Shown: piece after piece, positions 9,801 through 16,600 of the stretch | Layout of the letters: every line of letters begins with the position of its first letter | How positions within the stretch are numbered: position 1 is the stretch's first letter | Assembly: GCF_035645195.1 (NCBI RefSeq) | Contig: NZ_DASQNA010000044.1 | Span: 1 to 34,561 of the forward strand | Length of the DNA stretch: 34,561 bases | DNA from: Paenibacillus sp. | GTDB taxonomy: Bacteria; Bacillota; Bacilli; Paenibacillales; YIM-B00363 | Reading direction: 5' to 3' | Notes under the pieces: generated by a model | Told to the model about the DNA's origin: nothing | Databases searched by the model: none | Seen by the model: only the letters and a program-made list of their open reading frames with translations | Program-made: the position numbers and the translations under genes

Positions 9801-10540
9801 CGGATCGCGCCCGCATTGCCGACCTTCTTCATGACGAGGCCTTGCGCGCTCGTCTGTCCCGCGACGCCGCCCGCGTAAGCGACCGAGCCGGTCGTCGTCA
9901 CGGCGGCGTAGTTGTTCGAATTCGCGATCACGCCCCCCGCGGAGCCTGCGATGCCGCCCGCCGCGGAAATCCCCGCGGGCGCATCCGCCTCGACGGTCAT
10001 GTAGTTGGAGATGTCGTACACGGTGCTGACGCCCGACATCCAGCCGACCGCCGAGCCGGCGTACACGTCTTCCGAGACGCTCTGCACGTCGATAAAGCCG
10101 GTGCCGGCGAACGTGAAGCCGCCTACCGTCCCCCCTTGCATCACGCCGATCAGACCCGCATACGGCACGTCTCCCGTGATTTTCATCCCGTCGATCGTCA
10201 CCGTCGCTCCGCCTTTGGCGATCAAGGTCCCTTTGAACGGGTTGGCCGCCGTTCCGATCGGCACCCACTCGTAAGCGGACAAATCCAAATTCCGATCGAT
10301 CTCGAGCACTTTGCCCGCAAATCCGTCGACGACCCCGTCGTTCACGAGCTTCGCCGCGCCCGCCAGCTTCGCCGGCGTATCGATCGTGTAGCTCGGATAA
10401 ATCGGATCGTACCAGCCGCTGTCGGCATGGTCCGTCCAATGATGAGCGCCCGCGGTCGCCCACTGCACGCAGGTCCACATGGCCGCCAACAGAGCGACGA
10501 TCGAAAGGGCGAAGCCGACCCTTCTGTGCTTCCGTATCAT
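866..10540 (-). CDS. Giant SLH-anchored GLUG-repeat surface protein (3224 aa)
   Basis: The signal peptide is at residues 1-31. Most of the protein is then a repetitive stretch of about 70 GLUG-like units with core pattern AGGIxGxNxGxI, arranged in three blocks. Each block opens with a non-repeat head of about 80 residues containing a QW/EW-PIG or FRGTFEGNGH-like segment (near residues 50-130, 1395-1480 and 2180-2280). After residue 2700 come an Ig-like segment, two chitobiase-C-like modules (YYTLDGSAPT near 2880 and YYTTDGSKPT near 2987), and SLH motifs near 3048, 3108 and 3167 (GYADGTFKPD, GYPDGTFGTD, GFPDGTFRPD). SLH triplets bind pyruvylated cell-wall polysaccharide, so the protein should be wall-bound with a long solenoid projecting outward. 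An adhesin or matrix role is inferred; no enzymatic motif was seen. The start has a weak ribosome site (AGGATGG). The stop lies 15 bp before the protease gene. Confidence 0.9.
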   Translation of the reverse strand: MIRKHRRVGFALSIVALLAAMWTCVQWATAGAHHWTDHADSGWYDPIYPSYTIDTPAKLAGAAKLVNDGVVDGFAGKVLEIDRNLDLSAYEWVPIGTAANPFKGTLIAKGGATVTIDGMKITGDVPYAGLIGVMQGGTVGGFTFAGTGFIDVQSVSEDVYAGSAVGWMSGVSTVYDISNYMTVEADAPAGISAAGGIAGSAGGVIANSNNYAAVTTTGSVAYAGGVAGQTSAQGLVMKKVGNAGAIRSGSASGTIVYAGGIAGATEGALTMNEDDTPIGNTGSVSGFGGTTVYAGGILGSVGGPVAFSSNTSNSGAVLIDAAAAQSTHAGTLAGSVRADLGPLSFTFTNTGTVENRGGTRAMTGGLVGSTAAPFEWASVYTNAASVTASGVSEVYTGGLVGYAERQLRFASGAHNAGAVTVTGAPAEAYTGGLVGRASERLLLDSDAPSAYTNSGAISVNGGTGVYTGGIVSNRAYARTSALPSDNVVSSGDITVNAVSAAYTGGYIGALTDGVDRTVTGASFAGRITVAATGADADRPVRTGGVVGYIADGTVANGTFRGSIAATGGSHVLTGGIAGATQNATLSGSRSGNASDAFATIASDGVAGGVVGQSNGTVSQSAVGYLALTATTDGGTAGGIAGRAVGVIDNAVSGVENSDAFASVTLRGAGIDQLTAGGIVGTNDGALRLTGIRSIKVQLLADTGTTGHRLGGVAGLLTAESIVGAADALAKAEALNFDVPAGGTDVGGIVGVNRTSHLYAESDGITLRIQGAAVQAGGIAGANEAELADGASRLIAKNGSYLSTGNTVRMGGVFGENRSRAANAAAEHIDITAEGSANDLGGIAGRNVGLLADASALNVTLQPKGEFGAAGGIVGRSERSGGEAPSIVDPIVEAQDAPLATVTGANVFVGGIAGIAKETAIDYPTVKAETPNVVMLTIRGNGAQAGGIAGRLEQSTARGDTFRANAENVLISVAAEAANVYAGGLVGYSDVSGLDSLVGQRMNVIVSGPNAVAGGMAGYHRGTNAALIHHVYLTEFNLRTNESASGATIGGFVGLNDARAGDPTTTPATTASSIQKSRIVGAVQSQSPSSKIGGMAGENRTLIANNSISDKIPVTSKGNGSVVGGLAGVNAATGTLYYTYANSTLTVEGESATAGGLVGANDGRIVASYVDIDVAGKSNGTASAWAALGGLVGRTSGAIEASYANAKVAAAGAYTLAGGFAGELTGGSIANAYAAKSVDASGANSYAGGFLGRITGGQVNTAYAAGRVTASNGALAGGFAGRYDTANKELLFRTYYMKDEAQGINADLPDFAEGNYRWLNNRPRISTILGDTLKDRAAFPALSGWDFAAVWKYGSLNAEYQYPELIRSANTGGGDGSQVNANINWYTRDKDAVEFELRTEAELAGLAAVVNGTVPGLAAFDFAGRTIRIVQPIHIQSSQWVPIGIDDAHAFQGALDGGGHLIDGFTVKPGYDYAGLFGILGVSSSVERLSLEPLAVEGVRLTGALAGLGRGSVSDVDVQLVREARVSGNVVGGILGKNEGTIDGLSVALGEQAVIEGVSDRAVVGGAIGDNAAAVPAGALRASSLLGTIRSAGAETIAGGLIGRQAGNVAGLTVEAGYALQTTGADAMVGGLVGHFVSGRADTVKLVLNGGDVQALGANSTVGGIAGRSEAANPMSGVSVEGVQAGGSIKGTAVVGGIAGAKLGSGTNAFDMQSAHASGVAIASADNAAQPAVGGIVGVLTDAAVSDAVSNAAIRASGNRAAAGGIAGTAENSIVYRAAATPNIALSAAATEGAAGGIVGTLSSGDPNRAYDFGLMIPLYHGVYDAKTLAGSIKADSANQAAVLYAGGIAGKLSGASIYQSKSSASIEAHGADQAYVGGIAGHSDGIVVGAVSESGVSADTSRVYRVGGAFGAVAGGEIHYSRTLASGSVNVGSAVGRPLFLPATRAGGFAGTVVNAVIERSYAEAAVSVQDTNPDNTLYAGGFAGTVGEDDPRPGRIREAYASGAVALAAQGGSHVGGFAGSVDHYEIDFARASGSLQHTGFDPRTGGFAAAVERNGRISNAYALSPRMEASGTEQSTRLYIGGFAAYNDGDLDSVYSGGGEAVIRANGNLVYRGALLGYQYKDGSIVSSAHAAPGSPIGYQLGTAAGIAAEDRGAAISALYWNFDIDTAFLSESALDTVSISTVPQLLGAILLYNEDSGLAYYRLYHRTAAAAPELERFSLAADLDGSNVQWLSFAAFRGTFEGNGHVIHGFRAAGSGDVPAGFARENFGTISNLTFRGADVAGAADTGVVAGVNRAGGAIRSVEVSGTVRGGARVGAIAGTNEGTVSEAKTDAAVVARAAASPLAAGGIAGRNAAPGVIRDSAFAGGVEAEGADLVQVGGIAGVNEGRIESADIRGSLNGKAAGRLLVGGAAGGNAASGTIAEAASSVAVEAAAGALAVGGIAGDNAGAIENGSYDGALNAAGAPEAKIGGIAGSNQGRIAGANAKGTIAGAEVSRLTAGGIVGENLASGVVESAKSSVGFQTKGDELAVGGVVGTNFGEIGNSSYTGRLQAEGAASLQAGGIAGTNRGRIAVSFASGAVTAAGPALQAGGIAGGNLASGIIAESFAYSAVRASGASPAAGGIAGRNEGGIEHVSFAGEVRAEGTNRAYAGGIAGVAASGAISRSINVGEAEASVAGAIVPGTTFFGGVAGQKLAAATISNSVFNKQMLKTNTAYYDEAAKRVSGDIAGARGLPASALASGSVPNGLQADRWIAAAGSYPRLAAFGASPDAALASVAVVFAERDGLYGVSTDFEVTGDAGIAWTANPNEIVFLRDAGKLKARLRTAGAVTLTAKAQGLSRDIVVNEPPLRFAEQAKAPYAGPGERSFASTAQVVLITDEPGGVIYYTLDGSAPTVYSMLYTGPIALNDTATIKAIAVAEDKESSAVFTGVWQKLNPGFGGFVFVPIVEPKPEVVARIGGVEAGAGDQPVKVAKNSKVTLTAPEGRKLYYTTDGSKPTKSSAVYDGAIVVTRSTTIRVLVEGSDVVESFRVQVGNAAYSVKPEAAEIRYMTGYADGTFKPDAALSRGELVRAIAPLIDMEEVDVANVFSDVAGESETLVAFFASAGLIQGYPDGTFGTDRGLTRAEFVVIMARLLQLEQQRGTAPLADVRGHWSEGYVNAFTAAGYIQGFPDGTFRPDEELTRAQAVVLINRMLGAKAKADARAFADVDASHWAYEQIMAAAQ
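2437..10170 (-). repeat. Array of ~70 GLUG-type repeats within the giant protein
   Basis: The translated region repeats [A/V/T]GG[I/V/L/F][A/V]G followed by about 10 variable and then 20-30 spacer residues. I counted about 35 units in the first block, 19 in the second and 15 in the third by eye. In DNA this appears as dozens of plus-strand copies of CCGGCGATGCCGCCG-like strings at irregular spacing. GLUG is an established Pfam motif found in bacterial surface proteins and predicted to form a beta solenoid. The spacing is variable and the reading frame is always kept, which separates it from CRISPR or satellite DNA. Confidence 0.85.
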
Positions 10541-10591
10541 TTCTGCACCATCCTAAAGAGTACTTTCTATCATCCTGGGAAAATATCCTCG

Positions 10592-10632
10592 AAAAACGGT
10601 GTCCGCACCGTCCTAGAGACAAATGCGGACAC
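10592..10632 (-). terminator. Hairpin plus T5 between two giant genes; possible attenuator
   Basis: A 9-bp perfect inverted repeat, GTGTCCGCA (10599-10607) and TGCGGACAC (10624-10632), has a 16-nt loop. Read on the minus strand it begins 7 bp after the stop codon of the 2570-residue gene and is followed by CG and five T. The loop is large and the T run short, so partial rather than full termination is likely. Confidence 0.55.
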
Positions 10633-10638
10633 ACAGCC

Positions 10639-13600
10639 TTACTTCTTCGTAATCAATTGGTCGATACGCACGGCGATCGCCGCCGCCTGCGCCCGCGTCA
10701 GGACGCCGTTCGGCGCGATGCTGCCGCCTGTACCCTCGATGATGCCTAATCGTACGGCCAAAGCCACCTCGGTCTTCGCCCAATCCGGAACCGAAGCCGC
10801 GTCCTCGAACCTGCCGAGAATCGCCGCCGTCTCCCGCTCGGTGAGCGGCTTCGCGACGCCGAGCGTCGAGACCAGTCGGCCGACCATCGCCATCGCCTCG
10901 ACGCGCGTCAGCGTTGCGTTCGGAGCGAACGCGCCGTTCTCGAGGCCGTTCACCAACCCGAGCTCCGCCGCGGCCGAGACGCTGTCGCGATACCAATCGG
11001 AGCTTTTCACGTCTGCGAACGCGCGGCTGCCGGTTCGGTTCATCATGCCGGCGACGCGCAGCAGCAACGTCGGGTATTCGGCGCGGGTAATGCTCGCCTC
11101 GGGATCGTAGCGGTTGTCGCCTTTCCCCATGACGAGCAGCTTCGACGCGGCGGATTCGATGCTCTCGCGTCCCCAGAACTCGTGCGGGACGTCGTCGAAC
11201 GTCTGCGATTTGCCGACGAACGCGACGCTGCCCTTGCCGGTCAATCGCACCTCGACCGTCGGCTTGCCGCCGCTTTCGTCCATGGCCCATGGCAGCGGCG
11301 TCCAGCGGCCGTCCCCGCCGACCAGAACGACGGCGGTAAGCTCCTCCGCCGCGACCGTCTCCGGAAGCGGCAGCTTCATGTCGACGTAGCCGTTCCACGC
11401 CGAATCCGGAAGATTCGTTTCGATCGTGACGCCTTCTCCGGCGCCTAACAAGGAAGCCTGCACCTTCGACAAGAGGGCGCTCGTTTCGCTCGCCGCCGCC
11501 TCTTCGTTGTTCTTCAGCGTCAATTCGAACCCGTTCGTCACGCCGGCGAGCTTATCCGGAGGAAACTCCAGAGTCGCTTTCGGCATTTGGATGCGGATGG
11601 TTTTCTTCTTCTGAATCGCCTGCTTCACCGCGTCGGCGCGGAACTGAATCGTGACCGACGGGGCGGCCAGTTCGGCGGAGGCGATGACGATATCCCCAGC
11701 GATCCCTTCGAGATCATGCGAACCCACGACGACGACCACGGATTCGGAGTTGCTCGACATCGTTGCCGGCTTGTTGTTGAGCATCACGCTGCTCGAACCG
11801 CCTCCGGCGAAGCCGCCGAAGCCTCCGAAACCTCCGAAGCCGCCGACGCCCGTTTGCGATCCCGGAGTCCGCACCGCGGCGGACACGGCGACGACTTCCT
11901 TGCCCGACGACGTTCGGAGCGCGACCATGATCGCTTCCCTCGCGTGCACGTCGACGATGCCGTCCTCCGGAACGAACGCCCAATCCGCGATTGCTTCCCG
12001 GAATGCCGGGACAGTGATGGCGTCCGTGTTGAAACGGCGGTACACCAATTGTTTGCCGCCGAGGTCTATATCCGAAGGCAGCGTCCAGCTCAGCTTCGTT
12101 TTCCCGCCCGCGACGGAGGACGCGCTCAGCGCGATCGACTTCATCGCCGCCGGCTCCGGAAGCTGTACCGAAGCGACGGCCATGCCTTCGATCGTCACCC
12201 CGTCGGAAACCCGATACGTCGCCTGGACTAAGCTGGCGCCGACTTCGAGCCCTTTGATCTTGCCGGTCTCGCTGACGCTGACGGCTTCGCCTTGAGCGAC
12301 CTCGAACGTCAATCGATCTTTCAGCTCGGGCGGCACCGGAATCGTCTTAAATTTCGGTTTGCCCTGCGCGTCCTTGCCGTCCGGCACCCGCAGCGACGCC
12401 TGAATCGTTCGCTCCGCTCCGGGCAGCAAGACCGGAAGCTGCTCCAAGACCAGCCCGACCGGCACCGCGATGTCGTTCGTAATGTCGACGACCGCCGCGT
12501 TCTCGTTCCCCGCTCCGTCGGTCGCGACGAATCGAAGCGAAACGTTCGGTTCGACCGAGTCGATCGGCACGGTGCCGCGGAAGCGGCCGTCCTCTTCGAC
12601 GGTAACGGCCGTTCCGTTGACGAGCAGCGCCGCGTCGTTCGAGGTTTGACCCGCAACCTCGATCAATCCCTCGCTCGCTCGCTCGCCGGTCGCAGGCGCG
12701 TCGATGTACAGCACCGGCGCCAACGTGTCCACCGTCAGGTACAGCATGGTGGTTCCGACGTCTTTCGTCTTCTTGTTCCGCGCCACCAGCTCGATCGCGT
12801 ACGGACCGTCCGTCTTCAAGCGGTCGAACTTCAGCGTCCCGCGGCTTCCGCCGGCTTCGTTCGCGAACGGGAATACGCCCAGCGACTCCTCGCCGTAGAA
12901 CGCTTCGACCTCGATATCCTTTTGGTTCGACGTCAGTTCGACGCTTTGTGCGGTTTGATTCGTCAGCATGTGAATCGCATGCGCGTTCACGGCCGACAGA
13001 GACGCCGACGCGGCGCTCAGCTTCGGCTTCGCCGGAACCGGCAGCAGCTTCGAGGCGCTCTTCACGGCCGCCGCGAAATGATAATTCTCGTTTTTGTCCG
13101 CTTCTATCGTCGGCTTCGTGACGGCGGACACGCCGATCGCATACGTATGTCCGACCTCGAGCCCCGTATATTTCACTTCTTCTTGGAGGTTCATGACCGT
13201 GCCCTCCAAGCTGGCCACATCGATCGCGTCGCTCGTCGTCGTCGCCGCCCAGCCGCCTACGCGGATGCCCTCGTAGCGCCCTGTTTGCGGGTTCCAATAC
13301 GGCGCGAGCTCGGCCTCGGTGAACAGCAGCTCGCCGAAGTTGGAGTACGGCTCAAGCTTTTCGCCGATCTGCCGGAACGCTTCGATCTGGTAGCTGTGCT
13401 CGAACGGTTCGTGGCCCTGCTTCTTCGGCGAAGGCTTGAACGACAGCTCGAAATATCCGTTGCCGCCCGGTTCGATCGCGACGGCCTCGACTTCCTTCGG
13501 CGCAAGAGGATCGATGATTTCGAATCGGTCCGCCGAAGTTTTCGTGCCGAACGCGCTGTCCGAGCGAAGCTCCGCCCGCAAATAATATTCGCCCTGCTGC

Positions 13601-16600
13601 AGCAGCCCGCGAATGTCTTCCACATCGCCGAGCATCGAAACTTGAGTGACGTCGATCGCGAGACTCCCGCTCGTCGTCTTGCCGGCGACGCCGCCTTGAT
13701 GATCGACCGGAAGGTCTTTCGCGATCAACAGGCCCGGATCTCCCGGCTCCAGCACATCCGCGCCGCCCTCGAGCTTCGTCGTTCGCGCCGTCACCGCGTC
13801 CTTGGCGAGGTACAAGTTGATCGTATCGCCCGCCTTGGCATGGTCCACCGACCAGGAGGCCGTAAACAGATTCGCGTTGTTCTGATGCTTCGCCAGCGCG
13901 ACGTTCTTCAGCGTCGGCGTATTCGGAACGTTGAGCAGACGCGTCTCCACCGGATTCACGGCCGTCAGCGTCCAAACGCCGCCTTGCTGCGTGCGATCGC
14001 TCGGTATCAGAATGTACGCTTTGCGCACGTCCACGCCTTCGGACGAACTCGCCGCCGGAATGACCTGCGTGAAAGCGTTGGCCTTCGGATTCGTGTTCGT
14101 ATTGTCGAAGACGATCGGATACGTCTTGCCGGACGCATCCTTCAGCGTAAAGCTAGGCATCTGCTGCTCTACGTATTCCATTTCGATGATGGCGTTGCCG
14201 GACACGCCGGCCATCGGGATTTCATGCACCCGTCCGCCGTTCTTGACCGTAATGCCGCCGATGCCGACGTTCATCGCGCCCGTATCGAGCACGCTGACGC
14301 CGTCCGCGACTTCCCGGTATACGATCTCTTGCGTCTCCTGCTCCGTATCGAGCCACGAGGTGGCGACCGTAGTCATCCCCTGGCCGATGACGAGCAGCTG
14401 CGGTCCGCGTTCCGGGTTGTCGACGACGAGGTGCACCAGCCCTTCGGGCAACTGCTCCCCGGACGTACCGAACTCGACGCCGCCGCCCCAGTAGTAGGTG
14501 ACGCCCAGCGTTACGAACAGAACCCCGACGCTGCCCCAAATCTTATCGTTATTCAGTCCGAAGAATACGCTGCTGAGCGGGATGCCGCCGACGACGGGCA
14601 CGCTGCTCGGGATTTGCACCTTCGCCCCGATGTATCCTTCGAAGTCGATACGGTTTTTCTCGAGATTTTGCCCGACGAAAATGCCGGCTTTCCCGACGAT
14701 CAAATCCCAGCCTCCGATGTCTACCTCGGCCTCTAGCCGCACGAACCACGGCTTCACCCACTGCGCCTCCAAGAGCGCGTAGGTAAGCATCGGCAGCAGA
14801 TCGTCGTCCGTCGGCTCGGGAACCGCGGAGAAGTCCATCTTCCCTTCGATCTTGATCCCGGTCCGCTTCAGCGTTAAATCGATATCGCCGAAATGATACG
14901 CCGGGGAAACGCCGAATTTCAGGCTGACGCCGGCCTCGATCACGAGCGGGAACGGATCGTCTTTCGTGCCGCCCGCGATCGTATCCGCAAGCTCGCGCAC
15001 CGCGCCCCGAACGCCCGTGATGTAAGTCGCGCCCGTGACCAGCACGCCCGGCTTCGGCAGCGTCGTGCCGAAGGCGACGACGTCCGGCAAAATGCGTCCG
15101 TCCGCGACCCGTTTGAACGAAAGCGCCGCTTCGATCTCGACCATGCTCTTGAGCTGCGCGGCGAAGCTGACGCCGTACTGGTTCGACACGTCGTCCACAT
15201 CCTGAACGAAGTGAACGATGTCGATGCTGCCCTTCGGCTTGGAAGGCTCTTCCGGTTCCGAACCGCCCCCCGTACCGCCGGTGCCGCCGCCCGAACCTCC
15301 GCCTGCGCCTCCTCCAGCGCCTCCGCCGGAGCCGCTTCCCGAACCGCTTCCCGAGCCTGCGCTATCGCCGGCCTTGCCCGAATCGTCGGGACCGATCAAG
15401 CCCAGCTCCTCGTTCAAATCGAATTTCAAGTGCGCATCCACGCCGACGAAGCCCTTGTCGTTGAACACGACGTTGCGCATCTCCGCTTCGATGACCTTCA
15501 GCGAAAGCTTCCCGCCGAAAGAGATGCCGCCTTGCGTCAGCACGAAATCGTTGAACGTAAATCCGAAGCCGTCGAACGTGAACAAAGACGGCGAGAACAA
15601 GCTTTGTTTATTGAAATACACCTGCTCGATCATCAGCTGCCGGAGCGGGTTCAATCGGTCCCCGAGAGCCCCGACCGCCCAGCTGAGCGTACCGTTGAGG
15701 CTGTTATCCTCTTCGTTGCCGCCGCTGTCCGGGAACGATTCGTCTTCGATGAGGTACCCGTCTCCGAGCGTCTTTTCGAAACCGTTGTAAAAGTCGAGCG
15801 TCCACTCGCCGTCATGGAAAATAAATCCGCTGCTGGCGACGCTGAGCGTCCCCTCGCCCTTCACGAAGAGCGTATCGAAGAACGGCATGTCGTCGTACCC
15901 TCCGACGCTGTCGTCTACGCCGAACGCATCCAGCTTGCCTCGGGCGAACACCATGTCCTTCCCTTTGTACGCGACCGCGTCGTTGATGAGGGCGGGCTCG
16001 GTTTTCGTATCGACGATGACCTGCTTGTCGCTGCCTTCGCCCACTTCGCGAATCATGCCGCGGACGACGACCAGCGATTCCCGCTCGATGTCCTCGTCCC
16101 CGAAAAACTCTTCCATCGCTTCGTCCGACTCGAACAGCCTGTAATGGTACGTCGGCGTTTCCGCGAGCGCGGAGTCGTCCAAGTAGGAAGCGGTATCGAA
16201 TTCGGGGTCCACGGCTTTGCTGGCCATGGCGACGAACGTCCGCGCTTGCTTATACGCCATAACGGCCGAGTATAAATCTTCCCCGCCTTCGAAAGGCGCA
16301 TCGGGGTACAGCTCGTTCAGCTCCTCCAGCAAATCGCCGGACAGCGACGGGGTCACGTGGCTAATATCCACGGACTGCTTGTATACGGCCAAAATATTCG
16401 CTTCGCGAATTCTGGATTCCGCGTTGTCCGTGACAAGGAACGTTTGCTCGGACGTTAAGTCGAACAGCGCGGCCGTTTCCGGATCTCCGCCTGCGTCCCC
16501 TTTGTAATCGATCTCGACCGAATATTCCCCGAGCGGCAGCTCCGGTCCGAGCCCCGCTTCGATGACGTCGCCGGCCTCGTTGACGCGATCCCCGCCTTGA

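Noticed and set aside
2437-10170. Regular short repeats suggesting a CRISPR array or satellite DNA
   Set aside because: Repeat copies diverge, spacing is irregular, and one long reading frame runs through all of them as GLUG motifs.
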